A DNA stretch of 64,000 nt, from NCBI RefSeq assembly GCF_002005205.3, contig NZ_CP019702.2, positions 620,001 through 684,000 of the forward strand, in the 5' to 3' direction. This document shows positions 1 through 8,818 of the stretch, piece by piece. The notes under the pieces are model-generated. The model was not told the DNA's origin. It was given only the letters and a program-made list of their open reading frames with translations, and made no database searches. Source of the stretch: Rhizobium rhizogenes (GTDB lineage Bacteria > Pseudomonadota > Alphaproteobacteria > Rhizobiales > Rhizobiaceae). The position numbers and the translations under genes are program-made. Every line of letters begins with the position of its first letter. The stretch's first letter is position 1.

Positions 1-381
1 CTTCTGGTAATCGAGATGATTGGAGATCACCGCAACGATCTTCACCGGCAGGGCGCCGATGCGGGAGCGATACAGCAGATCGTTGAGGCAATGGCCAAAG
101 CGCGACACCATGATCACCACCTTGGTTTTGCGGGAGAGATCATGGAAATCGTAATCCATGTCGAAATCCGCGGCGACCGGTGCGAAGCCTTCAAAGAGGG
201 CGTCACGCTCCAGCCCCTGTTCCGAAACGAAGCTGAGCCGCATGAAAAAACGGCCGGTCTCCTGATCGGTGAATTGCGAACTGTCGTTGATGTTGCAGCC
301 GGATCGCGCGAGATATCCGGATACGGCGGCAACGATGCCGCTGCGCGCCGGGCACGAGACTTTCATGACATAGATGGTCAA
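1..381 (-). CDS. purU: Formyltetrahydrofolate deformylase (5' part, cut by window edge)
   Basis: This is the N-terminal 127 residues of PurU, which hydrolyses 10-formyl-THF to formate and THF. An ACT-type domain is visible at the start (VSCPARSGIVAAVSGYLA, then CNINDSSQF), followed by the beginning of the formyltransferase-like domain (RKTKVVIMVSRFGHCLNDLL). The likely start is TTG at 381 because a GGGGGAG Shine-Dalgarno lies just upstream; the first in-frame ATG is at 366. It follows soxG on the same strand by 56 bases, so it probably ends the sarcosine oxidase operon, where it would recycle folate-bound one-carbon units made from sarcosine. The rest of the gene lies left of the window. Confidence 0.9.
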   Translation of the reverse strand, partial: MTIYVMKVSCPARSGIVAAVSGYLARSGCNINDSSQFTDQETGRFFMRLSFVSEQGLERDALFEGFAPVAADFDMDYDFHDLSRKTKVVIMVSRFGHCLNDLLYRSRIGALPVKIVAVISNHLDYQK

Positions 382-437
382 AATCCTGCTCCCCCTTGAT
401 GGATCAGCACTCGGACAGTTTTGAAACCGTGGCGAGT

Positions 438-998
438 TCAGGCGATTTCAGCGGCAAGTTCCCTGCAGCCGGTTTCAAGCAAATGGCCAAGATGCGGCAG
501 GAAACTGTTCCAGATATCCATTCGGAAACGGTCTTCCGCATCGCGCCAGAGCACCACGGTCACGCCGTCGAAAATCGTCCGGCGGGCCTCGCCCACCGCA
601 ATCGTGTCGATATCGCGGGCGCAGCCAAGCGTCAGAAGTTCAGCGGCCCGCGGCCCCTCGATCAGCAGCGTCACTTCCCGACCGGAAATATCGACGAGGC
701 TGTGCGGATGGCCGGCATAAACGCCGGCGCAGGCCGCGATCAATTCGCCGACTTCACCGGCAGGGACAAGGATCGTCCATTCATCGGGACCAAGGCGCAC
801 GGCCTGCCTTTCGCCAGCGGAGGCGCGGGCGCCTATCCGCTCGGGCAGGATGAGGCCAAGTGCCGCGCCGAGTGGCGCGACATCACCACGGGCGCGCAAC
901 GACAGCCGCGCCTGCGCCGGCAGGATGCTGACCCGCGCCGCCTTGCTTTCAGCCAAGGTGCCGGAAATGGGGGAGGAAACACGCATGTTCATTGTCAT
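438..998 (-). CDS. soxG: Sarcosine oxidase, gamma subunit
   Basis: This is the small gamma subunit (186 aa, normal for the family) of the cytoplasmic heterotetrameric sarcosine oxidase, which oxidatively demethylates sarcosine to glycine, H2O2 and 5,10-methylene-THF. It has the GcvT-like fold, with the recognisable stretches LGPDEWTILVP, VDISGREVTLLIEG and the C-terminal FRMDIWNSFLPHL. It starts 7 bases downstream of the soxA stop, so the two are translationally close. The order soxB-soxD-soxA-soxG is the standard one. Confidence 0.93.
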   Translation of the reverse strand: MTMNMRVSSPISGTLAESKAARVSILPAQARLSLRARGDVAPLGAALGLILPERIGARASAGERQAVRLGPDEWTILVPAGEVGELIAACAGVYAGHPHSLVDISGREVTLLIEGPRAAELLTLGCARDIDTIAVGEARRTIFDGVTVVLWRDAEDRFRMDIWNSFLPHLGHLLETGCRELAAEIA

Positions 999-1005
999 CT
1001 CCGGA

Positions 1006-3996
1006 TCAGATTTTCAGGCGGGTGTTTTCGGGATCGACAAACACCATCCCGGTGATTTTCGCAGCAATGGTACGGTCCAGCATCGGGATATAGACGGTCT
1101 CGCCCATCCGCTCATGCCCACCCTCGACCAGCGCCAGCGCAATCGGCTGGCCGACCGCATCCGAATGGTAGGATGAGGTCACATGCCCCACCATCTTCAT
1201 CGGGATCGGCTGTTTCGGATCAAAGACGATCTGCGCCCCCTCCTCCAGCTTCGAGCGGTCTTCCGTCAGAAGGCCAACGAGATGGCGGCGGCCCTTGGCG
1301 ATGAGATCGGGGCGGGCAAGACCGCGCTTGCCGACGAAATCAGGCTTCGCCTTGCCCACGGCCCAGCCCATCGCCGCATCATAGGGCGTCACCGTGCCGT
1401 CGGTATCCTGCCCGACGATGATGTAACCCTTTTCGGCGCGCAGAACATGCATAGTTTCGGTGCCATAGGGGGTGATGCCATATTGCTGGCCGGCCTCCCA
1501 CAGGATTTCCCAGAGCTTGCGGCCGAGCGGCGCCGGCACATTGACCTCGAAACCGATCTCGCCGGTGAAGCTCACGCGGAACAGGCGCGCCGGCATGCCG
1601 GCAACGGTGCATTCCACGCAGGACATATGCGGGAAGGCCTCTTCCGTGAGTTCCACACCTTCCACCAGCGGCGCAAGCAGCTTGGCCGCATTCGGGCCGT
1701 TCAGCGCGATTGTGGACCATTGTTCGGTGGTGGAGGTGAGCCAGACATTGAGATCGGGCCATTCGGTCTGGAGGTAATCCTCCATCATGTTCAGCACCCT
1801 CGCCGCGCCGCCTGTCGTGGTGGTGACGTGGAAGCGGTCTTCGGTCATGCGGCCGATGACGCCGTCGTCGCGGATGAAGCCGTCATCGCCGAGCAGCAGG
1901 CCATAACGGCAACGGCCGGGCGCGAGCTTCGACCAGGGATTGGTATACATGCGGTTCATGAATTCGACCGCATCCGGCCCGACGACCTCGATCTTGCCGA
2001 GCGTCGAGGCATCGAAAATGCCCACGCTCTGGCGCACCGCCCGGCATTCACGGCCGACCGCTGCGTCCATGTCTTCGCCCGGCTTCGGGAAATACCAGGC
2101 GCGACGCCATTGGCCGACAGGTTCATAGACCGCGCCATGCGCCTCCGCCCAACCATCGATCTGCGTCTTGCGCGTCACTTCGAAATGCGCGCCGCGGTGA
2201 TAACCGGCGAAGGCTCCGAAGGTCGTTGGCGTATAGGGCGGGCGGAAGGTGGTGAGACCCACCTGCGGCTGGCGCTTGCCGAGCGCTTCGGCCGCGATGT
2301 TGAGGCCATTGATATTGGACATCTTGCCCTGATCGGTGGCCATGCCATTGGTCGTATAGCGCTTGACGTGCTCGATGGAGCGCATGCCTTCGCGCACGGC
2401 GAGCCTCAGATCCTTGGCGGTCACGTCGTTCTGGTAATCGACGAAAGCCTTAGCCTTGCCGGCATCGCGGTCGCTCGGCAGTTCGGTGTGCGACACGCCG
2501 CTGCCGGTGCGGTCATGTTCCACCGCATGGCCTGCGGCATTGGCGGCCTTGCCGAGTGCTGCGGCCACTTCACGGCCGCGCTCCGCACCGTCCTTCAGCG
2601 CCGCCTCGATGCCCCAGAGCCCACGTCCGGCCCCGGCAATCACGCAATCCTCATTGGTGAGGGCAGGCAGGAAGGTGGTCCGTTCGTCATCCCAGGCGAG
2701 CTTGCCCTGGGTGTGGGAGAAGAGATGCAGCGACGGCGTCCAGCCGCCGGACATCAGCACCGCGTCGCAGGCAATCTCCTGTCCCGCGCCGACCGTCGCC
2801 CCCTTGACCGGGTTGACGCGGACCGACTTGACTCGCAGCCGCCCGGAGGTCGCCGTCACCGTATGCGACAGCCTGACCGGAATGCCGAGCGCGCGGGCTT
2901 CGTTGACCAGTTCTTCCCGCACCGTCGCGCGCGTATCGATAATCGCCTGAACGCGTGCACTCGCGCCGTGAAGATCGAAGGCAGCGTACCAGGCGCTGTC
3001 ATGGCTGGTCACCACCACCGGGCTGTTGCCGACCTTGACGCCATAGCGGTTGAGATAGGTCTGGGCAGCACCTGCAAGCATCACGCCCGGACGGTCGTTG
3101 CCGTGGAAGACCAGCGGCTTTTCCAGCGCCCCCTGCGCCAGCACCACCTGACGCGCCCTGACCCGCCAAAGGCGCTCGCGGGGCATGTCCTTCGGTACGG
3201 TTTCCAGATGGTCGGTCAGCTTTTCGCAGAGGCCGATCATGTTCTGGTGGTAATAGGCAATGGCCGTGGTGCGGGTCATGACCCTGACGCCGCGCTCCTT
3301 CAGCGCCTTCAACTCATCCGCAAGCCAGGTCCATGCGGGTTTGCCGTCGATCCTCGCCTGCGGCTCGGACAACAGCGTGCCACCGGCCTCGGCATTTTCA
3401 TCGACCAGCACGACCTTCAAACCATCGAACGCCGCCGCACGCGCCGCAGCGAGACCGGCAGGGCCAGCGCCGACGATCAGCACATCGCAATGCAGGTTGC
3501 GCGAGGCATAGGTGTCGGGGTCTTCCTCCGTCGGCGAAACGCCGAGACCAGCCGCCGCGCGGATGAAGGGCTCATAGACCTTGTTCCAGAAGCTCTTCGG
3601 CCACATGAAGGTCTTGTAATAGAAGCCAGCCGAAAACAGCATATAGGCCATGTCGTTGACCGCGCCGATATCGAATTTCAGGCTCGGATATTTGTTCTGC
3701 GAATTGGCTTCCAGCCCATTCCAGATTTCCTGCACCGTGGCGCGGGTGTTCGGCTCGAACCGGCCGGCGCCGCGGCGGGTGCCGATCAGCGCATTCGGCT
3801 CCTCGGAACCCGCCGCAACCGGGCCGCGCGGGCGGTGGTATTTGAACGAGCGGCCCATAAGATGCACGCCATTGGCCAAAAGTGCCGAGGCGACGGTATC
3901 GCCCTTCACGCCGCGATAGGTCTTGCCGTCGAAGATAAAGCTTACCGAGCGGGCGGCATCCACACGGCCACGGCCGGAAACGCGATAGGAATTCAT
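1006..3996 (-). CDS. soxA: Sarcosine oxidase, alpha subunit
   Basis: This is the large alpha subunit (996 aa). The N-terminal about 100 residues form the 2Fe-2S-ferredoxin-like region typical of the family. An NAD-binding dinucleotide fold follows (DVLIVGAGPAGLAAARA, about residues 171-187). The C-terminal third (about 610-990) is a GcvT/aminomethyltransferase-like domain that binds folate (KIEVVGPDAVEFMNRMY, VSFTGEIGFEVNVPA, VGQDTDGTVTPYDAAMGWAV). The ATG overlaps the 3' end of soxD, as usual for this operon. The antisense frame also stays open for about 960 codons, but that is a GC-rich shadow. Confidence 0.96.
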   Translation of the reverse strand: MNSYRVSGRGRVDAARSVSFIFDGKTYRGVKGDTVASALLANGVHLMGRSFKYHRPRGPVAAGSEEPNALIGTRRGAGRFEPNTRATVQEIWNGLEANSQNKYPSLKFDIGAVNDMAYMLFSAGFYYKTFMWPKSFWNKVYEPFIRAAAGLGVSPTEEDPDTYASRNLHCDVLIVGAGPAGLAAARAAAFDGLKVVLVDENAEAGGTLLSEPQARIDGKPAWTWLADELKALKERGVRVMTRTTAIAYYHQNMIGLCEKLTDHLETVPKDMPRERLWRVRARQVVLAQGALEKPLVFHGNDRPGVMLAGAAQTYLNRYGVKVGNSPVVVTSHDSAWYAAFDLHGASARVQAIIDTRATVREELVNEARALGIPVRLSHTVTATSGRLRVKSVRVNPVKGATVGAGQEIACDAVLMSGGWTPSLHLFSHTQGKLAWDDERTTFLPALTNEDCVIAGAGRGLWGIEAALKDGAERGREVAAALGKAANAAGHAVEHDRTGSGVSHTELPSDRDAGKAKAFVDYQNDVTAKDLRLAVREGMRSIEHVKRYTTNGMATDQGKMSNINGLNIAAEALGKRQPQVGLTTFRPPYTPTTFGAFAGYHRGAHFEVTRKTQIDGWAEAHGAVYEPVGQWRRAWYFPKPGEDMDAAVGRECRAVRQSVGIFDASTLGKIEVVGPDAVEFMNRMYTNPWSKLAPGRCRYGLLLGDDGFIRDDGVIGRMTEDRFHVTTTTGGAARVLNMMEDYLQTEWPDLNVWLTSTTEQWSTIALNGPNAAKLLAPLVEGVELTEEAFPHMSCVECTVAGMPARLFRVSFTGEIGFEVNVPAPLGRKLWEILWEAGQQYGITPYGTETMHVLRAEKGYIIVGQDTDGTVTPYDAAMGWAVGKAKPDFVGKRGLARPDLIAKGRRHLVGLLTEDRSKLEEGAQIVFDPKQPIPMKMVGHVTSSYHSDAVGQPIALALVEGGHERMGETVYIPMLDRTIAAKITGMVFVDPENTRLKI

Positions 3997-4313
3997 TTCG
4001 ACACCTCGGAGCTTACTGGTGCGCGTGTCAGGGAGGACAGTTCAGGACGCGGCTCACCCGCGCGATAGGTCGTGAGGAACCGGTCACTCACCGTATCGCG
4101 CACGGCATTGAAGAAGCGGCCGCAGCCATGCAGATGCCGCCAGCGCTCGAAATGCGGACCTTTGACGTTTTCGCGGATGAACAGGAATTCCTCCCATTGT
4201 TCATCACTCTGCGACGACGGGTCAGCGGCGCGGACGACATGGGCCTGTCCGGCATAGGTGAATTCGGCTTCCGGCAGCGTTTCGTTGCAATAGGGGCAGC
4301 GGATCAAAAGCAT
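3993..4313 (-). CDS. soxD: Sarcosine oxidase, delta subunit
   Basis: This is the 106-aa delta subunit, which carries the structural zinc of the heterotetramer. The N-terminal CPYCNETLPEAEFTY pair of cysteines and the later HLHGCGRFFN (His/Cys) supply the expected zinc ligands. It lies between soxB and soxA. The gap to soxB (65 bases) is occupied by a dispersed palindromic repeat, which is unusual inside an operon. Confidence 0.94.
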   Translation of the reverse strand: MLLIRCPYCNETLPEAEFTYAGQAHVVRAADPSSQSDEQWEEFLFIRENVKGPHFERWRHLHGCGRFFNAVRDTVSDRFLTTYRAGEPRPELSSLTRAPVSSEVSK

Positions 4314-4327
4314 CGTCGTATCCTCGG

Positions 4328-4374
4328 AGCATTTCCAGTAAAAGTGCGAAGCGGTTTTACGTCCGGAAAATGCG
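4328..4374. repeat. Dispersed palindromic element between soxB and soxD
   Basis: The outer arms GCATTTCC and GGAAAATGC and the inner arms TAAAA and TTTTA form an imperfect hairpin of about 47 bases. From memory, elements of this look (GCATTTCCAG...AAAGTG...GCGGTTTT...GTCCGGAA) are scattered through Rhizobiales genomes. It lies in the soxB-soxD intercistronic gap, so it would be transcribed within the operon mRNA. No second copy was noticed in this window. Confidence 0.6.
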
Positions 4375-4378
4375 TGAA

Positions 4379-5632
4379 TTAATGCGCCACGGCGGCGGCG
4401 GCAGCCTCATCGATCAGGCGGCCGGAACGGAAACGTTCCAGCGTGAACGGCGCGTTGATCGGGTGCGGTTCGTTTTTGGCGATGGTCCAGGCGAAGGTGT
4501 GCGCCGCGCCCGGTGTGGCCTTGAAACCGCCCGTGCCCCAACCGCAATTGACGTAGAGCCCGTCGACCGGCGTCTTGCCGAGAATGGCCGAACGATCCGG
4601 CGTCACATCGACAATGCCGCCCCATTTGCGCAGCATCCGCATGCGGTTGAAGATCGGGAAGATTTCGACGATGGCCGCAATCGTATGCTCGATGAGCGGC
4701 AGGCCGCCGCGCTGGGAATAGGAGGTATATTGGTCCGTACCCGAACCAATCACCAGCTCGCCCTTGTCGGACTGGCTGATATAGGCGTGGACGGCGTTGG
4801 ACATGACCACGCAGGGGAAAATCGGCTTGATCGGTTCCGACACCAGCGCCTGCAGCGGATAGCTTTCGAGCGGCAGGCGCACACCGGCGGTATCCATGAC
4901 GACCGATGTATGGCCGGCAGCGGAAACAGCCACCTTCTTTGCCTTGATGAAGCCACGCGCCGTTTCGACACCGGCGACGGAACCGTCGGCATTGCGGCGA
5001 ATGGCGGTGACCGGGCAGTTCTGAATGATATCGACGCCGCGGGCGGCGGCACCACGCGCATAACCCCAGGCGACCGCATCATGGCGCGCCGTGCCGGCCC
5101 GCTCCTGCAACGCGCCGCCCATGATCGGATAACGGGCATTGGGGGAAATGCTGAGCGGCGGGCAATATTCCTTGCATTCCTCAGTCGTGAGCCAGCGATT
5201 ATCGACGCCGTTCAAGCGGTTGGAATGAATGTGGCGCTTGAAGCTCTGTACGTCATGGACGTTATGGGCGAGCATCAGCACACCGCGCTTTGAATACATG
5301 ACGTTGTAGTTCAGCTCCTGGCTCAAATTCTCCCACAGATCAACGGCGTGATCATAAAGCCGGGCGCTTTCGTCATAGAGATAGTTGGAGCGGATGATGG
5401 TGGTGTTGCGGCCGGTATTGCCGCCGCCGAGCCAGCCCTTGTCGATGACAGCGACATTGGTGATGCCGTGCTGGCTGGCGAGATAATAGGCAGCGCCCAG
5501 ACCATGGCCGCCGGCGCCGACGATGACCACGTCATATTCAGCCTTCGGCTGGCTGTCGGGCCATTGCTCGTCCCAGTTCTTGTGGCCGGTCAGGGCGTTC
5601 TTCAAAAGATTGAAAGCATTAAAACGCGTCAT
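4379..5632 (-). CDS. soxB: Sarcosine oxidase, beta subunit
   Basis: This is the FAD/FMN-carrying beta subunit (417 aa), the DAO-fold subunit that oxidises sarcosine. The N-terminal dinucleotide-binding motif VVIVGAGGHGLGAAYYLA is at about residues 35-52, followed by DKGWLGGGNTGRNTTI. The C-terminus carries GWGTGGFKATPGAAH, typical of the family. It is the first gene of the sox operon and reads divergently from the AraC/GlxA regulator, with about 85 bases between the two starts. Confidence 0.95.
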   Translation of the reverse strand: MTRFNAFNLLKNALTGHKNWDEQWPDSQPKAEYDVVIVGAGGHGLGAAYYLASQHGITNVAVIDKGWLGGGNTGRNTTIIRSNYLYDESARLYDHAVDLWENLSQELNYNVMYSKRGVLMLAHNVHDVQSFKRHIHSNRLNGVDNRWLTTEECKEYCPPLSISPNARYPIMGGALQERAGTARHDAVAWGYARGAAARGVDIIQNCPVTAIRRNADGSVAGVETARGFIKAKKVAVSAAGHTSVVMDTAGVRLPLESYPLQALVSEPIKPIFPCVVMSNAVHAYISQSDKGELVIGSGTDQYTSYSQRGGLPLIEHTIAAIVEIFPIFNRMRMLRKWGGIVDVTPDRSAILGKTPVDGLYVNCGWGTGGFKATPGAAHTFAWTIAKNEPHPINAPFTLERFRSGRLIDEAAAAAVAH

Positions 5633-5663
5633 GAGCGGACCCGATGGTTAAAAAATCTCGTGT

Positions 5664-5686
5664 CGCAAAAGCTATGAAGATTTGCG
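5664..5686. promoter_or_regulatory. Inverted repeat between soxB and its regulator
   Basis: CGCAAA and TTTGCG form a perfect 6-base inverted repeat separated by 11 bases in the short divergent promoter region. It is a candidate binding site for the adjacent AraC/GlxA-type activator. The assignment rests only on position and symmetry. Confidence 0.35.
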
Positions 5687-5717
5687 TTGCGGCGGCTGGA
5701 CAATCGCGTCTCTTTGC

Positions 5718-6764
5718 ATGAATATTTGCGCCATGACCTCTCACCGCGCCAAGAAACGCCTCAGCGTCGCTTTCCTCCTTGCCGACCGTTTCACGCTGTC
5801 GGCCTTCGCAAATTTCGTCGATGTGCTGCGCCTTGCCGCCGACGAGGCCGACCGCTCGCGCCCAATTCTCTGCGAATGGTCGGTGCTGTCGGCAACCATG
5901 GGCAGCGTTCAATCGAGCTGTGGTGTGAAGGTGCAGCCCGACACGCGGCTGATCGACGCCGGGCATTACGACTATATCGTTGTTGCCGGCGGCTTGATTA
6001 GCGATCACAGCGCCCTGCCGCCGGAAGCGCTGCGGTTCCTCAAACAGCGTGCAGCGGCCGGCACTCCCATTATCGGGCTCTGCACCGGCGTTTTCATTCT
6101 GCACGAAGCGGGCCTGCTTGATGGTTATCGCTGCTGCGTGAGCTGGTTCCACCATCAGGATTTTCTCGACCGTTTCGACACGGTGCAGATGGTCTCCGAC
6201 CAGATTTTCGTTATCGATCGCGACCGGCTGACCTGTTCGGGCGGCCACGGCTCCGCGCATCTGGCGGCCTTCCTGGTGGAGCGCCATGTCGGCCAGTCCG
6301 CCGCCATCAAGAGCCTCAATATCATGATGATCGACAGCGCACTGAGCGGCGAAAAACCCCAGCCCGGTCAGCAGAGCGCACGCAGAGCCACGGACCCGCT
6401 GGTCAAAAAGGCAATCCTGCGCATGCAGCAGAATATCGAAGTGCCGAGAACCGTGCTCGAACTTGCCCGCGACCTCGGTCTTGGCCGTCGCAGTCTCGAA
6501 CGGCGTTTTCTTGGTGACCTGAAGGCGACGCCATCGAAAGTCTATCTCGAACTGCGGCTGGACCGCGCGCTTTCCCTGTTACGCAAAACGGAAGACACGA
6601 TCACCCAGATCGCGCTTGCCACCGGTTTTTGCGACGCCCCGCATCTTTCGCGCACCTTGCGGGCCGAGCGGGGTTTCAGCCCCAGCGAATATCGCAAGAC
6701 GCAGATTGGCCACGTCGCGACGGACGAGGAATTCGCCGTCGGCGTGCTGCTGCCGCAATCCTGA
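5718..6764 (+). CDS. GlxA-type AraC transcriptional regulator of sarcosine catabolism
   Basis: The protein is about 348 aa. The N-terminal half is a DJ-1/PfpI (class I glutamine amidotransferase-like) domain, with DYIVVAGGL and the nucleophile-elbow region GLCTGVFILHEAGLLDG. The C-terminal AraC double helix-turn-helix includes ARDLGLGRRSLERRF and TQIALATGFCDAPHLSRTL. Proteins of this architecture (GbdR and SouR in pseudomonads) activate glycine-betaine, dimethylglycine or sarcosine catabolism, and the divergent position next to soxBDAG fits that role. The start is uncertain: ATG codons at 5718 and 5733 are both possible and neither has a clear Shine-Dalgarno. Confidence 0.85.
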   Translation: MNICAMTSHRAKKRLSVAFLLADRFTLSAFANFVDVLRLAADEADRSRPILCEWSVLSATMGSVQSSCGVKVQPDTRLIDAGHYDYIVVAGGLISDHSALPPEALRFLKQRAAAGTPIIGLCTGVFILHEAGLLDGYRCCVSWFHHQDFLDRFDTVQMVSDQIFVIDRDRLTCSGGHGSAHLAAFLVERHVGQSAAIKSLNIMMIDSALSGEKPQPGQQSARRATDPLVKKAILRMQQNIEVPRTVLELARDLGLGRRSLERRFLGDLKATPSKVYLELRLDRALSLLRKTEDTITQIALATGFCDAPHLSRTLRAERGFSPSEYRKTQIGHVATDEEFAVGVLLPQS

Positions 6765-6777
6765 AGATATTCGAGCT

Positions 6778-7539
6778 TCAGCCGGCCGGCTGCTCCGGCT
6801 GGCCGGTTTCAACCCGCACCGAAATGGCGTCATGGCGCCAATATTCGAGATCGCAATCGATGATGCGGCCATGCTGGTCCTGATTGACGCGTGTGATTTT
6901 CAGGCCGTAAGCCCCTTCGCTGCAACCAAGATGATGAGCCGGATATCCCTGCAACGCCACCGGATTGATTTCGAAATAGGCCGGACCATAGGTGACGGCA
7001 TAAGTATCCTGATAGATCGTCGTGAGTGACCGGGTGAGGTCGTGCTGCACGATGTCAGGGAAAATCTCCATCGAAAGATAGTGTTCGACGAAAAGCACCA
7101 GCCGGCCGTCGATGCTGCGCTTTCTGCGGATGCGCCAGAACGGTGTTCCCGGCGCACAGCGCATGAGGGGCGCAAGCTCCTCGGGCAGCGCTGCGGCCTC
7201 GGCCTCCACCAGCAGGGTTTCGGCGGAGCGCCCCTGCTCCGCGGCCATGCGATGGAAGTGGGAACGGTGCAGCGGGCTGTAAATAAGGCGCGGTCCGGAA
7301 ACGAACCAGCCACGCCGGCTTTCGCGAAAGATCAGGCCGTCGATCTCGAGGTGGAAAAGCGCCTCGCGCAGGGTGATGCGCGTGGTGGCATATTTCGCGA
7401 TCAATTGTCTCTCGGAGAGAAGCCGGCCATGCTTCACCACCTCGCCTGCGGCAATGGCCCGGCGCAATTGCTGTTCCAGCCCGCCGCGCCGGCCGGCTTC
7501 GATATCGCGGTTGCCGCCTGTCGTTTCTCTGGCTGGCAT
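6778..7539 (-). CDS. GntR/UTRA transcriptional regulator (PhnR-like)
   Basis: The protein has about 253 residues, with an N-terminal winged helix (LSERQLIAKYATTRITLREALFHLE) and a C-terminal UTRA ligand-binding domain (GTPFWRIRRKRSIDGRLVLFVEHYLS). It is divergent from an ABC importer plus phosphatase operon whose leader contains a TGGTCTAGACCA palindrome, the form of site bound by HutC/PhnF-type regulators. It most likely represses that operon until its phosphorus-containing ligand is present. I chose the ATG at 7539 because GAGGG lies 5-6 bases upstream; ATG codons at 7551 and 7584 are alternatives. Confidence 0.82.
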   Translation of the reverse strand: MPARETTGGNRDIEAGRRGGLEQQLRRAIAAGEVVKHGRLLSERQLIAKYATTRITLREALFHLEIDGLIFRESRRGWFVSGPRLIYSPLHRSHFHRMAAEQGRSAETLLVEAEAAALPEELAPLMRCAPGTPFWRIRRKRSIDGRLVLFVEHYLSMEIFPDIVQHDLTRSLTTIYQDTYAVTYGPAYFEINPVALQGYPAHHLGCSEGAYGLKITRVNQDQHGRIIDCDLEYWRHDAISVRVETGQPEQPAG

Positions 7540-7597
7540 CGCCGCCCTCATTCCATCGCCGTTAAAAAATAACGGGCGCGTCATGTCCGCGCCGAAA

Positions 7598-7615
7598 ACG
7601 TCATTGGCCTGTCAT
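7598..7615 (+). promoter_or_regulatory. PHO-box-like element upstream of the ABC/phosphatase operon
   Basis: Two 7-base direct repeats, ACGTCAT and CTGTCAT, are separated by 4 bases, matching the PhoB box plan (CTGTCAT-N4-CTGTCAT) at 12 of 14 repeat positions. A -10-like GATAAT/TAATGA follows at about 7624-7631, about 8-10 bases after the second repeat, as in PhoB-activated promoters. The orientation points toward the gene at 7666. Confidence 0.6.
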
Positions 7616-7640
7616 AGCGAACCGATAATGAGCATGCAAC

Positions 7641-7652
7641 TGGTCTAGACCA
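7641..7652. promoter_or_regulatory. GntR/UTRA operator TGGTCTAGACCA
   Basis: This perfect 12-base palindrome lies between the PHO-box promoter and the Shine-Dalgarno (AAGGAG) of the binding-protein gene. It fits the GT-N-TA-N-AC consensus of HutC/PhnF-family regulators (mycobacterial PhnF uses a very similar TGGT...ACCA site, from memory). The regulator encoded at 6778-7539 is the natural candidate. Confidence 0.65.
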
Positions 7653-7665
7653 AGGAGCAAGCCCC

Positions 7666-8709
7666 GTGAAAAATTCCATCCTCTCCCTTTCCCTTCTCAC
7701 CGTTTTTTCCCTTCCCCTCACCGCCCAGGCACAGGACGTTCCTGCCCTTGAAGCGGCCGCCCGCAAAGAAGGCGCCATCTACAGCGTCGGCATGCCGGAC
7801 GGGTGGGCGAACTGGAAGGACACCTGGAACCAGCTGACCGAAAAATACGGCCTGAAACACGCCGATACGGACATGAGCAGCGGCGAGGAGATCGCCAAGT
7901 TCGCCAATGAAGGCGCCAATGCGACGGCTGATATCGGCGATGTCGGTCTCGAATTCGGCCCGATCGCTGTCGCCCGCGGCGTCACCCAGCCCTACAAGAC
8001 CACGACCTGGGACCAGATCCCCGACTGGGCCAAGGACAAGGACGGCCATTGGGTCATCGGTTACACCGGCACCATCGCCTTCCTGATCTCCGCCGATGTC
8101 AAGAACCCGCCCGCTTCCTGGGCTGATCTGCTGAAGGGCGACTACAAGGTCTCGCTCGGCAATGTCGGTTCCGCTGCACAGGACAATGCCGCCGTGCTGG
8201 CTGCCGCCATCGCCATGGGCGGCGGTGAGGAAAACCTCCAGCCGGGCGTCGACCTCTTCGCCAAGCTTGCGGAAAAAGGCCGCCTGCTGGCCAATGGTGC
8301 AAACCCGGCCACGATGGAAAAGGGCGAAATCCAGGTCGCGCCGATGTGGGACTTCAACGCCCTCAACTACCGCGATGTGGTCGGCCGCGAGAAGTTCAAG
8401 GTCGTCATTCCTTCTGACGGTTCGGTCACCAGCGGTTACGCCACCATCATCAACAAATTCTCCAAGCAGCCCAATGCCGCCAAGCTGGCGCGCGAATATA
8501 TCCTCAGCGATGCCGGCCAGATCAACCTGGCCAATGGTTATGCCCGTCCGATCCGCGTCGACCGCATCACCCTGCCGGCCGAGGCGAAGGAACGCCTGCT
8601 GCCTTCGGAACAATATGCCAAGGCCCGCCCGATCAATGCCGCCGTCTGGACCCAGGCCGCCGGCAAGCTGGTCAATCTCTGGCGCGCCAGCGTCGCCCCG
8701 AAGATGTAA
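7666..8709 (+). CDS. ABC transporter periplasmic binding protein (phosphonate/phosphate-ester type, inferred)
   Basis: This is a 347-aa extracellular solute-binding protein with an N-terminal signal peptide (hydrophobic core ILSLSLLTVFSLPL, cleavage likely after AQA). The body has the type-2 periplasmic binding fold seen in iron, polyamine and AEP binding proteins (DIGDVGLEFGPIAVARG, VIGYTGTIAFLIS, SDAGQINLANGYARP). The start is GTG with AAGGAG 6 bases upstream. It heads an operon with a phosphatase-superfamily enzyme, two permeases and an ATPase. The substrate is unknown; the PHO box and UTRA regulator suggest a phosphonate or organophosphate. Confidence 0.85.
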   Translation: MKNSILSLSLLTVFSLPLTAQAQDVPALEAAARKEGAIYSVGMPDGWANWKDTWNQLTEKYGLKHADTDMSSGEEIAKFANEGANATADIGDVGLEFGPIAVARGVTQPYKTTTWDQIPDWAKDKDGHWVIGYTGTIAFLISADVKNPPASWADLLKGDYKVSLGNVGSAAQDNAAVLAAAIAMGGGEENLQPGVDLFAKLAEKGRLLANGANPATMEKGEIQVAPMWDFNALNYRDVVGREKFKVVIPSDGSVTSGYATIINKFSKQPNAAKLAREYILSDAGQINLANGYARPIRVDRITLPAEAKERLLPSEQYAKARPINAAVWTQAAGKLVNLWRASVAPKM

Positions 8710-8818
8710 TCGGGCAACCGGCCTGAAAACCGAACGACTGTTCCGCGGGCAACGAGTCCGCGGAACGTGCTAAAAAGTGCTCGGGCAAACCGAACCACAA
8801 ACAGGCGAGACGAAAGCG

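Noticed and set aside
1183..4068. 961-codon open frame on the plus strand antisense to soxA
   Set aside because: It is a GC-rich shadow of a highly conserved gene, has no family resemblance, and no ribosome binding site.
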